The translations under genes were made by a program, and so were the position numbers. A model generated the notes under the pieces. The model ran no database searches. It worked only from the letters and a program-made list of their open reading frames with translations, and was not told the DNA's origin. This document shows, piece by piece, positions 17,056-26,913 of a DNA stretch of 64,000 bases (the first letter of the stretch is position 1; each line of letters starts with the position of its first letter). This DNA comes from Gemmobacter aquatilis (GTDB taxonomy: Bacteria; Pseudomonadota; Alphaproteobacteria; Rhodobacterales; Rhodobacteraceae): the NCBI RefSeq assembly GCF_900110025.1, contig NZ_FOCE01000001.1, forward strand, positions 124,001 to 188,000. Reading direction: 5' to 3'.

Positions 17056-18576
17056 ATGACCGCATTGCTGGAAATGCGCGCGATCACCAAAACCTTTCCG
17101 GGCGTCAAGGCGCTGGATCAGGTGAACCTCATTGTCCGGCAGGGCGAGATTCACGCCATTTGCGGCGAGAACGGTGCCGGGAAATCCACCCTGATGAAGG
17201 TGCTTTCGGGCGTCTATCCGGCAGGCAGCTATGAGGGTGAAATCCATTACGAGGGCAAGATCGCCCAGTTCCGCGACATCCGCGACAGCGAGGATCGCGG
17301 CATCATCATCATCCATCAGGAACTGGCGCTGGTGCCGCTGCTGTCCATTGCCGAAAACCTGTTCATCGGCAATGAACGCGCCAAAGGTGGCGTGATCAAC
17401 TGGCAGGATACTTTCCGCCAGACCGAGGCCCTGCTGAAGAAGGTCGGCCTGAAAGAGCCGCCCGCCACGCAGGTGGACAAGCTGGGCGTCGGCAAGCAGC
17501 AACTGGTGGAAATCGCCAAGGCCCTGTCGAAAGACGTGCGGCTGCTGATCCTTGATGAACCCACCGCCGCCCTGTCGGAAAGCGACAGTCAGGCGCTGCT
17601 GGATCTGTTGCTGGAGCTGAAGGCGCAGGGCGTGACCTCGATCATCATCAGCCACAAGCTGAACGAGGTGAAACGCGTGGCCGACAGCGTGACGGTGATC
17701 CGCGACGGCACCACGGTCTCGACGCTGGATGCCCGCAGCGAGTCCATCACCGAAGATCGCATCGTGCGCGACATGGTGGGGCGCGACATGGCGCATCGCT
17801 ATCCCGACCGGCCCCGCCGCGCGGGCGAGATGGTGATGGAGGTGGCAGACTGGCGCGTCTGGCACCCCGATCATGCCGAGCGGCAGGTGATCAAGGGCGT
17901 CAAGCTGAACGTCCGCGCGGGTGAAGTGGTGGGGATCGCGGGGCTGATGGGATCGGGCCGCACCGAATTCGCCATGAGCCTGTTCGGCCACAGCTATGGG
18001 CGGCGCATTTCCGGCACGGTGCAGATTCACGGCAAGCCGGTCGATACTTCGACCGTCAGCCGCGCCATCGAAGCCGGTCTGGCCTATGTGACCGAAGACC
18101 GCAAATCGCTGGGCCTGATTTTGGACGAGACGATCCAGCGCAACACCACGCTGGCAAACCTTGGCGCCGTGTCGAAGGCCGGGGTCATCAACGAGGCGCG
18201 CGAAACCGAGGTGGCCGAGTCCTATCGCGCCGCCATGCGCATCCGCACGCCCTCGGTGTTCCAGAAGGTGATGAACCTGTCGGGCGGCAACCAGCAGAAG
18301 GTGGTGCTGTCGAAATGGCTGTTCACCGAACCCGAGGTGCTGATCCTCGATGAACCGACCCGGGGCATCGACGTGGGCGCGAAATACGAAATCTACAGCA
18401 TCATCAATGACCTGAGTGCGCAGGGCAAAGCCGTTCTGATGATCTCGTCGGAAATGCCGGAACTGCTGGGCATGTGCGACCGGATCTATGTGATGAACGA
18501 AGGCGCCTTCGTGGGCGAACTGCCCGCCGCCGAGGCCACACAAGAGCGCATCATGTCGCTCATCGTCACGGAATAG
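17056..18576 (+). CDS. gguA: Sugar ABC transporter ATP-binding protein GguA
   Basis: A 506-residue protein with two fused ATPase domains, typical of CUT2 sugar importers. Domain 1 has Walker [13 protein letters not shown] (about residue 37), signature [15 protein letters not shown] and Walker [12 protein letters not shown]. Domain 2 has the degenerate loop [10 protein letters not shown] and signature [15 protein letters not shown] with [12 protein letters not shown]. It powers uptake of sugars delivered by ChvE through GguB. The start is the ATG after a CGGAGG site; a longer frame upstream (from 17020) has no ribosome-binding site. Confidence 0.94.
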   Translation: MTALLEMRAITKTFPGVKALDQVNLIVRQGEIHAICGENGAGKSTLMKVLSGVYPAGSYEGEIHYEGKIAQFRDIRDSEDRGIIIIHQELALVPLLSIAENLFIGNERAKGGVINWQDTFRQTEALLKKVGLKEPPATQVDKLGVGKQQLVEIAKALSKDVRLLILDEPTAALSESDSQALLDLLLELKAQGVTSIIISHKLNEVKRVADSVTVIRDGTTVSTLDARSESITEDRIVRDMVGRDMAHRYPDRPRRAGEMVMEVADWRVWHPDHAERQVIKGVKLNVRAGEVVGIAGLMGSGRTEFAMSLFGHSYGRRISGTVQIHGKPVDTSTVSRAIEAGLAYVTEDRKSLGLILDETIQRNTTLANLGAVSKAGVINEARETEVAESYRAAMRIRTPSVFQKVMNLSGGNQQKVVLSKWLFTEPEVLILDEPTRGIDVGAKYEIYSIINDLSAQGKAVLMISSEMPELLGMCDRIYVMNEGAFVGELPAAEATQERIMSLIVTE

Positions 18577-18589
18577 GGGAGGGGGGAAA

Positions 18590-19777
18590 ATGAACCAACC
18601 CAATGCACGGGCTGCCGGCGGGATCGGGGCCTATCTGCTGAAACACATGCGCGAATACGGGCTTCTGTTCGCGCTGATCGCCATCATGCTGTTCTTCCAG
18701 ATCGTGACCGAGGGCACGCTGCTGAAGCCGGTGAACATCACCAACCTGTTCCTGCAGAACAGCTATATCATCATCATGGCGCTGGGGATGCTGATGGTGA
18801 TCGTGGCCGGGCATATCGACCTGTCGGTCGGCTCGGTCATGGGGTTCGTGGGCGCGCTGGCGGCGGTGCTGATCGTCGAATGGCACCTGCCCATCGCCGT
18901 GGTCATCCCGGTCAGCCTGCTGGTCGGTGCCTTGATCGGGGCGGCACAGGGCTATTTCGTGGCTTTCTGGCGCATCCCCTCCTTCATCGTGACGCTGGCC
19001 GGGATGCTGGTGTTCCGCGGCCTGTCGCTGTGGCTGCTGGAGGGGCAATCTGTCGGCCCCTTCCCCAAGAGCTTTCAGTCCCTGTCCAACGGGTTCATCC
19101 CTGATCTGTTCGGCGTCGGAAAACCCAATGTCACGGCGCTGGCGGCCGGGATCATCGCAGTGGCCGTGCTGGTCTGGATGGGGGTGAAAACCCGCGCCCG
19201 CAACACCCGCTACGGCATCGAGGACGAACCGACGAGCTTTTTCGTGGCGCGCAACGTGATCGTCTCGGCCGCGCTGATGTTCGTGATCTGGAAGCTGGCA
19301 GGCTTTCGCGGCCTGCCCAATGTGCTGATCTCGATGGCCGTTCTGACCGCCCTTTATGCCTTTGTGACCGAACGCACCACGCTGGGCCGCCGTGTCTATG
19401 CCATTGGCGGCAATGAAAAGGCGGCCAAGCTTTCGGGGATCAAGACCGAACGGCTGACCTTTCTGACCTTCGTGAACATGGGGGCGCTGGCGGCACTGGG
19501 CGGGCTGGTCTTCGCCGCGCGCCTGAACACCGCCACGCCGAAAGCCGGTTTCGGGGTGGAGCTGGACGTGATCGCCGCCGTGTTCATCGGCGGGGCCTCG
19601 ATGTCGGGCGGGGCGGGCAAGATCGTGGGGGCGGTGGTTGGCGCCTTCATCATGGGCGTGATGAACAACGGTATGTCGATCATGGGGATCGGCATCGACT
19701 ATCAGCAGGTCATCAAGGGCCTCGTGCTGCTGGCCGCCGTGTTCTTCGATGTCTACAACAAACAGAAGCAGGGCTGA
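18590..19777 (+). CDS. gguB: Sugar ABC transporter permease GguB
   Basis: A 395-residue integral membrane protein of the branched CUT2 permease family. Hydrophobic helices begin at LLFALIAIMLFFQIV (about residue 20) and continue throughout. Conserved segments include VAGHIDLSVGSVMGFVGALAA (about 80-100) and AVFIGGASMSGGAGKIVGAVVGA near residue 330. It forms the membrane channel for the ChvE/GguA importer. The ATG follows GGGGAGGGGGG 13 bases after the gguA stop, within the operon. Confidence 0.93.
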   Translation: MNQPNARAAGGIGAYLLKHMREYGLLFALIAIMLFFQIVTEGTLLKPVNITNLFLQNSYIIIMALGMLMVIVAGHIDLSVGSVMGFVGALAAVLIVEWHLPIAVVIPVSLLVGALIGAAQGYFVAFWRIPSFIVTLAGMLVFRGLSLWLLEGQSVGPFPKSFQSLSNGFIPDLFGVGKPNVTALAAGIIAVAVLVWMGVKTRARNTRYGIEDEPTSFFVARNVIVSAALMFVIWKLAGFRGLPNVLISMAVLTALYAFVTERTTLGRRVYAIGGNEKAAKLSGIKTERLTFLTFVNMGALAALGGLVFAARLNTATPKAGFGVELDVIAAVFIGGASMSGGAGKIVGAVVGAFIMGVMNNGMSIMGIGIDYQQVIKGLVLLAAVFFDVYNKQKQG

Positions 19778-19780
19778 ACC

Positions 19781-20770
19781 ATGTTCCTTTCGCAAATCCG
19801 CACAGAAACCGGGGCGCGCGCCGTTGTGGCGCGGCAGGGTGAGGCGGCCCATCTGGTGCCCGGCGTAACCTCGGTGATCGACCTCGCTCAGGCGGCCATC
19901 GCGGCAGGCCACAGCCTCGCCGCCGAGGTGGCCGCGCGCGGCCCGGGCGCACCGGTCGATCTGGCTGCCGCCCTGGCCGAGGGGCGGGTGCTGCTGCCGG
20001 TCGATCACGCCGACCCGGCGCATCTGCATCTGACCGGCACGGGGCTGACCCATCTGGGCAGCGCCGCCACCCGCGACGCGATGCACGCCAAGGCCGACCC
20101 GGACCAGATGACCGACAGCATGAAGATGTTCCGCATGGGGCTTGAAGGCGGCAAACCCGCTGCGGGCCATGTCGGCGCCCAGCCTGAATGGTTCTACAAG
20201 GGCAACGGCCATGCCGCCATCGCCCCCGGCGCCCCGCTCGTCTCGCCCGGTTTTGCCCGCGACGCGGGCGAAGAGCCGGAAATTGCCGGAATTTACCTGA
20301 TCGGCCCTGATGGCACCCCCTTCCGGCTTGGCTTTGCGCTGGGGAACGAGTTTTCCGATCATGTGACGGAACGCGGCAATTACCTCTGGCTCGCCCACTC
20401 CAAACTGCGCCCGGCGTCTTATGGCCCTGAACTGCTGCTGGGCGATCTGCCCACCCATGTGGAGGGCCGCAGCCGCATCTGGCGCGGTGGCGCGGTGATC
20501 TGGGAAAAGCCCTTCCTGTCGGGCGAGGCGAACATGAGCCACACGCTGTCCAATCTGGAACATCACCATTTCAAATATGACCTGTTCCGCCAGCCCGGGG
20601 ATGTGCATGTGCATTTCTTCGGCACCGCCACGCTGTCCTTCGCGGATGGCGTCACCACCGCCCCCGGCGATGAGTTCGAGATCGAGGCCCCCGGCTTCGG
20701 CCTGCCCCTGCGCAACCCCCTTGTCCTGGCGCCCGGCGAAACCGCGGCGCTTGCGGTCAAAGCTCTCTGA
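19781..20770 (+). CDS. gguC: GguC family protein (AraD1-type, probable 2-keto-3-deoxy-L-arabinonate dehydratase)
   Basis: A 329-residue protein of the GguC family with a fumarylacetoacetate-hydrolase-like core. Conserved segments are HLTGTGLTHLGSA, PEWFYKGNG, and FALGNEFSDHVTERGNYLWLA. Homologues in sugar regulons are annotated as AraD1, a dehydratase making alpha-ketoglutaric semialdehyde from 2-keto-3-deoxy-L-arabinonate. That assignment fits well here: the next genes encode the aldonate dehydratase before this step and the semialdehyde dehydrogenase after it. It starts 4 bases after gguB. The catalytic role is taken from the family and context, not from visible active-site chemistry. Confidence 0.82.
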   Translation: MFLSQIRTETGARAVVARQGEAAHLVPGVTSVIDLAQAAIAAGHSLAAEVAARGPGAPVDLAAALAEGRVLLPVDHADPAHLHLTGTGLTHLGSAATRDAMHAKADPDQMTDSMKMFRMGLEGGKPAAGHVGAQPEWFYKGNGHAAIAPGAPLVSPGFARDAGEEPEIAGIYLIGPDGTPFRLGFALGNEFSDHVTERGNYLWLAHSKLRPASYGPELLLGDLPTHVEGRSRIWRGGAVIWEKPFLSGEANMSHTLSNLEHHHFKYDLFRQPGDVHVHFFGTATLSFADGVTTAPGDEFEIEAPGFGLPLRNPLVLAPGETAALAVKAL

Positions 20771-20778
20771 GGTCTGCC

Positions 20779-22521
20779 ATGACATTCAAACCCGCCCCCT
20801 GGCCCCGCAAACTGCGTTCGCAACACTGGTATGGCGGCACCTCGCGCGACACGATCTATCACCGGGGCTGGATGAAAAATCAGGGCTATCCGCATGATCT
20901 GTTCGACGGGCGCCCGATCATCGGCATCCTGAACACCTGGTCGGACCTGACGCCCTGCAACGGGCACCTGCGCGAACTGGCCGAAAAGGTGAAGGCTGGG
21001 GTCTGGGAGGCGGGCGGGTTTCCGGTGGAGGTGCCGGTCTTCTCTGCCAGCGAAAACACCTTCCGCCCCACCGCGATGATGTATCGCAACCTCGCTGCCC
21101 TGGCGACCGAAGAGGCGATGCGCGGTCAGCCGATGGATGGTGCGGTGCTGCTGGTCGGCTGCGACAAGACGACCCCCAGCCTGCTGATGGCCGCCGCCTC
21201 GACCGACATCCCGTCGATCGTGGTGACCGGCGGGCCGATGCTGAACGGCTATTTCCGGGGCGAGCGGGTCGGGTCCGGCACGCATCTGTGGAAATTCTCC
21301 GAAGCGGTGAAAGCGGGCGAGATGACGCAAGAGGAGTTTCTGGAGGCCGAAGCCTCGATGTCCCGCTCGTCGGGCACCTGCAATACGATGGGCACCGCCT
21401 CCACAATGGCGAGCATGGCCGAGGCGCTGGGGATGGCGCTGTCGGGCAATGCCGCGATCCCGGCGGTGGACAGCCGCCGCCGGGTCATGGCGCAGATGAC
21501 CGGGCGGCGCATCGTTCAGATGGTGAAGGACGATCTGAAACCCTCGGACGTGATGACGAAAGCGGCCTTTGAAAACGCCATCCGCACCAATGCGGCCATC
21601 GGCGGGTCTACCAACGCCGTGATCCACCTGCTGGCCATCGCGGGCCGGGTGGGCGTGGATCTGACGCTGGATGACTGGGACCGCTGCGGGCGCGACGTGC
21701 CGACGGTGGTGAACCTGATGCCTTCGGGCAAGTATCTGATGGAAGAGTTCTTTTATGCCGGTGGCCTGCCCGTGGTGCTGAAACGGCTGGGCGAGGCAGG
21801 GCTGCTGCACCGCGACGCTCTGACCGTTTCCGGCGCGACCATATGGGACGAGGTGAAGGATGTCGCCAACCACAATGACGACGTGATCCTGCCCGCCGAA
21901 AAGGCGCTGGCGCAATCGGGCGGCATCGTGGTGGTGAAGGGCAACCTTGCGCCGAAAGGGGCGGTGCTGAAACCCTCGGCGGCCAGTGCGCATCTGATGG
22001 CGCATCGCGGCCGCGCCGTGGTGTTCGAGGATATCGACGACTACAAGGCAAAGATCGACGACGAGGCGCTGGATATTGATGAATCCTGCGTCATGGTGCT
22101 GAAGAATTGTGGCCCGAAGGGCTATCCCGGCATGGCCGAGGTGGGCAATATGGGCCTGCCGCCCAAGGTGCTGCGCAAGGGCATCACCGATATGGTGCGC
22201 ATTTCCGACGCGCGCATGTCGGGCACCGCTTACGGCACCGTGGTGCTGCACACCTCGCCCGAGGCGGCGGCGGGCGGGCCGCTGGCGGTGGTGCGAAGCG
22301 GCGATTTCATCGAACTCGACGTGCCGAACCGGCGGCTGCATCTGGACATTTCGGAAGCGGAGCTCGCCGCGCGCCTGGCCACCTGGCAACCCGCGCATGA
22401 GCAGGCGGCCTCCGGCTATGCCTGGCTGCATCAGGCGCATGTGGAAGGGGCCGATACCGGCGCGGATCTGGATTTCCTGAAAGGATGTCGCGGATCGCCG
22501 GTCGGGAAGGATTCGCACTAG
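20779..22521 (+). CDS. L-arabinonate dehydratase (IlvD/EDD family)
   Basis: A 580-residue IlvD/EDD dehydratase. Iron-sulfur cysteines are in DLTPCNGHLRE (about residue 56), LLVGCDKTTPSLLM (about 125) and SGTCNTMGTASTM (about 198). ISDARMSGTAYGTVVLH near residue 475 is the conserved C-terminal substrate segment. Length and motif spacing match rhizobial L-arabinonate dehydratase, which also accepts D-fuconate and D-galactonate, rather than IlvD (about 560-610 with different termini). It dehydrates sugar acids to 2-keto-3-deoxy acids. It stops exactly where the dehydrogenase gene starts. Confidence 0.88.
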   Translation: MTFKPAPWPRKLRSQHWYGGTSRDTIYHRGWMKNQGYPHDLFDGRPIIGILNTWSDLTPCNGHLRELAEKVKAGVWEAGGFPVEVPVFSASENTFRPTAMMYRNLAALATEEAMRGQPMDGAVLLVGCDKTTPSLLMAAASTDIPSIVVTGGPMLNGYFRGERVGSGTHLWKFSEAVKAGEMTQEEFLEAEASMSRSSGTCNTMGTASTMASMAEALGMALSGNAAIPAVDSRRRVMAQMTGRRIVQMVKDDLKPSDVMTKAAFENAIRTNAAIGGSTNAVIHLLAIAGRVGVDLTLDDWDRCGRDVPTVVNLMPSGKYLMEEFFYAGGLPVVLKRLGEAGLLHRDALTVSGATIWDEVKDVANHNDDVILPAEKALAQSGGIVVVKGNLAPKGAVLKPSAASAHLMAHRGRAVVFEDIDDYKAKIDDEALDIDESCVMVLKNCGPKGYPGMAEVGNMGLPPKVLRKGITDMVRISDARMSGTAYGTVVLHTSPEAAAGGPLAVVRSGDFIELDVPNRRLHLDISEAELAARLATWQPAHEQAASGYAWLHQAHVEGADTGADLDFLKGCRGSPVGKDSH

Positions 22522-23445
22522 ATGCCCGCAACTTTGAAAATCGCGCTGGTCGGCATCGGCAAGATCGCCCGTGACCAGCATATCCCGGCCCTCGCCGCCT
22601 CGCCCGATTGGCAGTTGGCGGCGGCGGTGTCGCGTCAGGGCCATGTTGCGGGGGTGGAGACGTTTTCTGACACCGCTGCCATGCTGGCCGCCTGCCCGGA
22701 TGTCAGCGTGGTCTCTCTCTGCCTGCCGCCCGTGCCGCGCTATGAGGTGGCCGCAGCCTGCCTCGCCGCCGGGCGCCATGTGATGCTGGAAAAACCACCC
22801 GGCGCCACTCTGGCCGAGGTTCATGCGCTGCAAGCCATGGCCGCCGCACGCGGGCTGACGCTGTTTGCCACCTGGCATTCGCGCATGGCGATGGGGGTTG
22901 CCGGGGCAAAGGCCTGGCTGGCGGGCAAGACCGTCACCCGCGCCCATATCACCTGGCGCGAGGATGTGCGGCACTGGCATCCGGGGCAGGACTGGGTGTT
23001 TGAACCGGGCGGCATGGGCGTCTTCGATCCCGGCATCAACGCCCTGTCGATCCTGACGGAAATCCTGCCTGGGCCGGTGCATCTGACGTCGGCCACGCTG
23101 GAATTTCCCACCAACCGCGCCACGCCGATTGCGGCGCAGCTTCAGTTCTCTGGCCATGTCAGCGCCGATTTCGACTGGCGTCAGACCGGCAAGCAGACTT
23201 GGGATATCGCCGTGGAAACCCCGGATGGCGCGCTTCGGCTGGAGCAGGGCGGCAACAAGCTGCACATCAACGGCGCCGAAATTGCCGGCGAAGACAGCAT
23301 CATGGGCGAATATCCGGCGCTTTATGCCCGGATGGCGGCGCTGGTCCGCACCGGGCAAAGCGATGTCGATCTCGCGCCCATGGTGCATGTCGCCGATGCG
23401 ATGACGCTCGGTCGCCGCGTGACGGTGGCCGATTTCGATTTCTGA
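22522..23445 (+). CDS. Gfo/Idh/MocA-family D-galactose/L-arabinose 1-dehydrogenase
   Basis: A 307-residue oxidoreductase. The N-terminal Rossmann loop is ALVGIGKIARDQHIPAL (residues 8-24), and the family EKP motif is HVMLEKPPGATLAEV near residue 90. The C-terminal domain has the GGMGVFDPGINALSIL segment near 165. It resembles Pseudomonas galactose dehydrogenase and Azospirillum L-arabinose 1-dehydrogenase, both of which oxidise the C1 position of L-arabinose or D-galactose to the lactone. It begins immediately after the dehydratase stop codon and catalyses the first cytoplasmic step of the operon pathway. Confidence 0.87.
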   Translation: MPATLKIALVGIGKIARDQHIPALAASPDWQLAAAVSRQGHVAGVETFSDTAAMLAACPDVSVVSLCLPPVPRYEVAAACLAAGRHVMLEKPPGATLAEVHALQAMAAARGLTLFATWHSRMAMGVAGAKAWLAGKTVTRAHITWREDVRHWHPGQDWVFEPGGMGVFDPGINALSILTEILPGPVHLTSATLEFPTNRATPIAAQLQFSGHVSADFDWRQTGKQTWDIAVETPDGALRLEQGGNKLHINGAEIAGEDSIMGEYPALYARMAALVRTGQSDVDLAPMVHVADAMTLGRRVTVADFDF

Positions 23446-23460
23446 ACAAAGGACAAGGCG

Positions 23461-24972
23461 ATGACCTTCACCCCCCATGGCAAGCATCTGATCGCCGGGC
23501 AGTGGCTTGGCGGCGCCGAGACCTTTGCCAGCGAACCGGCGCATGGCCCGTCGCACGAGTTCGCGATGGGCAGCGCGCAGCAGGTCAACGAGGCCTGCGC
23601 CGCGGCGGAAGCGGCGTTCTGGTCCTACGGCTACAGTTCGCGCGACACCCGTGCCACGTTCCTGGACACCATCGCCGACGAGATCGAGGCCCGCGCCGAG
23701 GCGATCACCGAGATCGGCACGCAGGAAACCGGCCTGCCCGCCGCCCGCCTGCAGGGCGAACGCGGGCGCACCACGGGCCAGTTGCGCCTGTTCGCCAGCC
23801 ATATCCGCAAGGGCGATTACCTTGATCGCCGTATTGATCCGGCCCTGCCCGACCGCCAACCGCTGCCCCGCCCGGAAATCCGGCTGATGCAGCGGCCCAT
23901 CGGCCCTGTCGCGGTGTTCGGCGCCTCCAACTTCCCGCTCGCCTTCTCCACCGCCGGGGGCGACACGGCGTCGGCGCTGGCAGCGGGCTGCCCCGTCGTG
24001 GTCAAAGGCCATTCGGCCCATCCCGGCACGGGCGAGATCGTGGCCGAAGCCATTCATGCGGCGATTCTGTCATGCAATCTTCCTCCCGGTGTGTTCAGCC
24101 TGATTCAGGGCGGCAAGCGGGATGTTGGCACGGCACTCGTTACCAATCCGTTTATAAAAGCCGTGGGTTTCACGGGATCGCTGGCCGGCGGGCGGGCGCT
24201 GTTCGATCTGTGCGCGCAGCGGCCCGAGCCGATCCCGTTTTTCGGAGAATTGGGTTCCGTTAACCCCATGTTCATTCTTCCGACCGCAATGTCGGCCCGG
24301 GGCGAGGGAATCGCCAAGGGATGGGCCGGATCGCTGACCATGGGCGCGGGTCAGTTCTGCACCAACCCCGGTATCGCCGTCGTGCTGGCCGATCAGGCCG
24401 GGGCGCTGGCCGAGGCAACGCTTTCTGCCCTGCGCGCGGTCGGTGCGCAGGTGATGCTGACAGACGGAATCGCAACGGCCTATGTGCAGGGCCGCGACCG
24501 GATCGAGGCTGCCCCCGGCGTGCGCGCGCTGCTGACGCAGGTATGCGACCGACGGCAGGCCACACCGCAGCTTTTCCTCGTGAAGGGCCGCGACTGGCTG
24601 GGCAATCATACGCTGAGCGCAGAGGTCTTCGGGCCTCTGGGCCTGATCGTCACGGCGGACACACCCGAAGAGATGGCACAGATCGCCCGCAGCTTTGAAG
24701 GGCAACTGACGGCGACCCTGCACATGGATGCGGAAGATGCCGCCCTCGCCCGCACCTTGCTGCCCATTCTGGAACGCAAGGCGGGCCGGGTGCTGGCCAA
24801 CGGCTTCCCCACCGGGGTCGAGGTCTGCGACGCCATGGTCCATGGCGGCCCCTACCCCGCCTCGACCAATTTCGGCGCAACATCCGTCGGAACAATGGCA
24901 ATCCGCAGGTTCCTGCGGCCAGTTTCGTATCAGAACCTGCCCGCCGAAATCCTGCCGGAGGATCTGCGGTGA
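23461..24972 (+). CDS. Alpha-ketoglutaric semialdehyde (2,5-dioxovalerate) dehydrogenase
   Basis: A 503-residue NAD(P)-dependent aldehyde dehydrogenase. Visible features are VFGASNFPLAFSTAGGDTASAL (about 155-175), the catalytic Glu region FFGELGSVNPMF near 260, and the catalytic cysteine in GAGQFCTNPG near 300. The FGELGSVNP form, instead of the usual FELGGK, marks the ketoglutaric-semialdehyde dehydrogenase subgroup. It yields 2-oxoglutarate as the end of the L-arabinose branch. Its stop overlaps the dgoK GTG start (GTGA). Confidence 0.88.
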   Translation: MTFTPHGKHLIAGQWLGGAETFASEPAHGPSHEFAMGSAQQVNEACAAAEAAFWSYGYSSRDTRATFLDTIADEIEARAEAITEIGTQETGLPAARLQGERGRTTGQLRLFASHIRKGDYLDRRIDPALPDRQPLPRPEIRLMQRPIGPVAVFGASNFPLAFSTAGGDTASALAAGCPVVVKGHSAHPGTGEIVAEAIHAAILSCNLPPGVFSLIQGGKRDVGTALVTNPFIKAVGFTGSLAGGRALFDLCAQRPEPIPFFGELGSVNPMFILPTAMSARGEGIAKGWAGSLTMGAGQFCTNPGIAVVLADQAGALAEATLSALRAVGAQVMLTDGIATAYVQGRDRIEAAPGVRALLTQVCDRRQATPQLFLVKGRDWLGNHTLSAEVFGPLGLIVTADTPEEMAQIARSFEGQLTATLHMDAEDAALARTLLPILERKAGRVLANGFPTGVEVCDAMVHGGPYPASTNFGATSVGTMAIRRFLRPVSYQNLPAEILPEDLR

Positions 24973-25865
24973 CACCTGACTGGATCGCGGCGGATTGGGG
25001 CACCTCGGCCTTGCGGGTCTGGGCCATGCGGGGCGACAGTGTTTTGGCCGAAGCGCAGTCCGCCGATGGCATGGGGCGGCTGGGCCAAGACGGGTTCGAG
25101 CCCGCGCTACTGCGGCTGATCGGCGGCTGGCTGACCGGCGCGCCCCTGCCGGTCATCGCCTGCGGCATGGTCGGCGCGCGGCAAGGCTGGTCAGAGGCGG
25201 CCTATCGCGCCGTACCCTGCCCCCCACTTGGCCTGCCATTTCACAGGGTAGAACCCGCCGATCCGCGTTTCACCCTGCATATCTTGCCGGGCCTGTCGCA
25301 AACCACGCCGCCCGACGTGATGCGCGGCGAAGAAACCCAGATCGCCGGGTTCCTGCAAGGCAGGCCCGTGTTTGAAGGCACGCTCTGCCTACCGGGCACC
25401 CATACGAAATGGGTGCATGTCCGTGCGGGCAAGGTGGCGCGGTTCCAGACCTGCATGACGGGCGAGTTGTTCGCGCTGCTGTCGGGGCAATCCGTCTTGC
25501 GGCACGGGCTGGATGAAGGATGGGATGATACGGCCTTCACGACCGCCGTTGCCGAGGCTGCCGCCAACCCGGCCCGACTGGGCACGGATCTGTTTGCAAT
25601 ACGCGCGCGCGGGCTGTTGGGCAGCTTTGCCCCCGGAGCAGCGCGGGCGCGGCTGTCTGGCCTGCTGATCGGTCTGGAACTGGCTGCGACCTGCGCCATC
25701 TGGCAAGGGGGCCCGGTCGTGCTGATCGGAGCAGGGGGACTGTCGCGCCATTATGCAATCGCCCTGTCCACCTTGAACTGCACCGCCGAAGTAACCGATG
25801 GCACAGAAATCACGCTGGCTGGCCTGTGCGCCGCCCATCGCCTGTTGAAGGAAGCCGCAACATGA
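24969..25865 (+). CDS. dgoK: 2-dehydro-3-deoxygalactonokinase
   Basis: A 298-residue sugar kinase of the DgoK family, starting with the phosphate-binding [17 protein letters not shown]. Other family segments are [12 protein letters not shown] near residue 60, [12 protein letters not shown] near 118 and [12 protein letters not shown] near 140. It phosphorylates 2-keto-3-deoxy-D-galactonate in the De Ley-Doudoroff pathway. The start codon is GTG, set by a GTGA overlap with the aldehyde dehydrogenase; the stop makes an ATGA overlap with dgoA, so translation is probably coupled. Confidence 0.93.
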   Translation: MTPDWIAADWGTSALRVWAMRGDSVLAEAQSADGMGRLGQDGFEPALLRLIGGWLTGAPLPVIACGMVGARQGWSEAAYRAVPCPPLGLPFHRVEPADPRFTLHILPGLSQTTPPDVMRGEETQIAGFLQGRPVFEGTLCLPGTHTKWVHVRAGKVARFQTCMTGELFALLSGQSVLRHGLDEGWDDTAFTTAVAEAAANPARLGTDLFAIRARGLLGSFAPGAARARLSGLLIGLELAATCAIWQGGPVVLIGAGGLSRHYAIALSTLNCTAEVTDGTEITLAGLCAAHRLLKEAAT

Positions 25866-26476
25866 CCTCGCGCCCCTTGATTGCCATTCTGCGCGGCCTG
25901 ACACCACCCGAGGCGGCGCCTGTTGCCGCCGCGCTGATTGCAGCCGGAATTGACCGGATCGAGGTGCCGTTGAATTCGCCCGATCCGCTGACCAGCATCG
26001 CCACCATGGCACAGGCTTTTGGCGATCACGCCCTGATTGGCGCGGGTACAGTGCTGACGCCGGATCAGGTGGGCGCGGTCCGGGCGGCGGGCGGACGACT
26101 GATCGTCTCGCCGGATTGCAACGCGGCGGTCATCGCGGCGACCAAAGCTGCCGGGATGGCATCATTCCCCGGGGTTTTCACCCCGACGGAGTGTTTTGCC
26201 GCCCTGCGCGCCGGGGCAGACGGGCTGAAGATCTTTCCCGCCGCCGTGATGGGGCCGGAAGGGATCAAGGCGATCCGCGCCGTCTTGCCGCGCGAAACGG
26301 CGGTTTTTGCCGTGGGTGGCGCCGGGGCGGAAACCCTTGGCCAATGGCTGAAGGCCGGGGTGACGGGGTTCGGCATCGGCACCGCGCTGTATACTCCGGG
26401 GCTTGCCGTTGCAGAGATCGCGGCCCGGGCGCGCAAGCTGGTCGCCGCCTATGATGCGGCCTGCGCGCCCACATAG
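25862..26476 (+). CDS. dgoA: 2-dehydro-3-deoxy-6-phosphogalactonate aldolase
   Basis: A 204-residue class I aldolase of the KDPG/KDPGal family. It starts [18 protein letters not shown], with the catalytic Glu region [11 protein letters not shown] near residue 40, the GAGTVL segment near 65, and the Schiff-base lysine in [19 protein letters not shown] (about residue 125). It splits 2-keto-3-deoxy-6-phosphogalactonate to pyruvate and glyceraldehyde-3-phosphate. The ATGA overlap with dgoK sets the start; a longer frame has no ribosome-binding site. It is the last gene of the operon. Confidence 0.93.
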   Translation: MTSRPLIAILRGLTPPEAAPVAAALIAAGIDRIEVPLNSPDPLTSIATMAQAFGDHALIGAGTVLTPDQVGAVRAAGGRLIVSPDCNAAVIAATKAAGMASFPGVFTPTECFAALRAGADGLKIFPAAVMGPEGIKAIRAVLPRETAVFAVGGAGAETLGQWLKAGVTGFGIGTALYTPGLAVAEIAARARKLVAAYDAACAPT

Positions 26477-26504
26477 GCGCCCGGCCACATCATGGGTCGG
26501 CGCC

Positions 26505-26678
26505 TTACAGCGGCGGCCGGCCGCGCAGCGCCCGGGCGATCATCGCCACGACAAACAGCACGATGAAGATCACGAACAGGATCTGCGCGATGCCTGCAGA
26601 GGTGCCCGCGATGCCGCCGAAGCCAAGGGCTGCCGCGATGAGGGCGACGACGAGAAAGGTAAGAGCCCAACCGAGCAT
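26505..26678 (-). CDS. DUF1328 small membrane protein (YtjA-like)
   Basis: A 57-residue protein of two hydrophobic helices: [24 protein letters not shown], then [18 protein letters not shown], ending in a basic tail. This matches DUF1328/YtjA proteins, which are small inner-membrane proteins often induced by stress. AAGGAG sits 6 bases before the ATG. An EcfG-type promoter (GGAAC-N16-CGTT) reads toward it from 26758. Function is unknown; general stress membership is inferred from that promoter. Confidence 0.85.
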   Translation of the reverse strand: MLGWALTFLVVALIAAALGFGGIAGTSAGIAQILFVIFIVLFVVAMIARALRGRPPL

Positions 26679-26733
26679 GGATATCTCCTTTATGCAATGA
26701 AGGGGCGTCGTTTCCGACGCACTGTGCCGGGTC

Positions 26734-26758
26734 AACGCGGGGTGTCCATTCCGGTTCC
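26734..26758 (-). promoter_or_regulatory. EcfG promoter for the DUF1328 gene
   Basis: On the minus strand GGAAC (26754-26758) is followed after 16 bases by CGTT (26734-26737). This is the general stress sigma factor consensus of Alphaproteobacteria. It lies 56 bases upstream of the DUF1328 start. The match is direct; activity is inferred. Confidence 0.75.
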
Positions 26759-26836
26759 GTCGGCTGTCTCATTTTCGGCGCGGCGCAGGTTACATTCGGT
26801 CTTAAGTCCAATCTTGATCTGCGTTAGCTTTTTGCC

Positions 26837-26861
26837 GGAACCACCGGGCCGAATATGCGTT
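26837..26861 (+). promoter_or_regulatory. EcfG promoter for the hypothetical gene at 26914
   Basis: GGAAC (26837-26841), 16 bases, CGTT (26858-26861). It reads toward the 122-residue hypothetical gene, about 50 bases ahead of its ATG, and is divergent from the DUF1328 promoter. Confidence 0.75.
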
Positions 26862-26913
26862 TGCAATGCTGAGGCATCGGTGATGCGCCGGGCAGGGACA
26901 ATGGAAGACGGGA

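Noticed and set aside
18566-20785. A 739-codon open frame on the minus strand
   Set aside because: It is antisense to gguB and gguC and shows only compositional His/Gln/Asp bias.
20563-24057. A 1164-codon open frame on the minus strand
   Set aside because: It lies antisense to the clearly coding gguC, dehydratase, dehydrogenase and aldehyde dehydrogenase genes. Its His/Arg/Gly-rich translation has no family motifs; it is a shadow created by GC-rich third positions.
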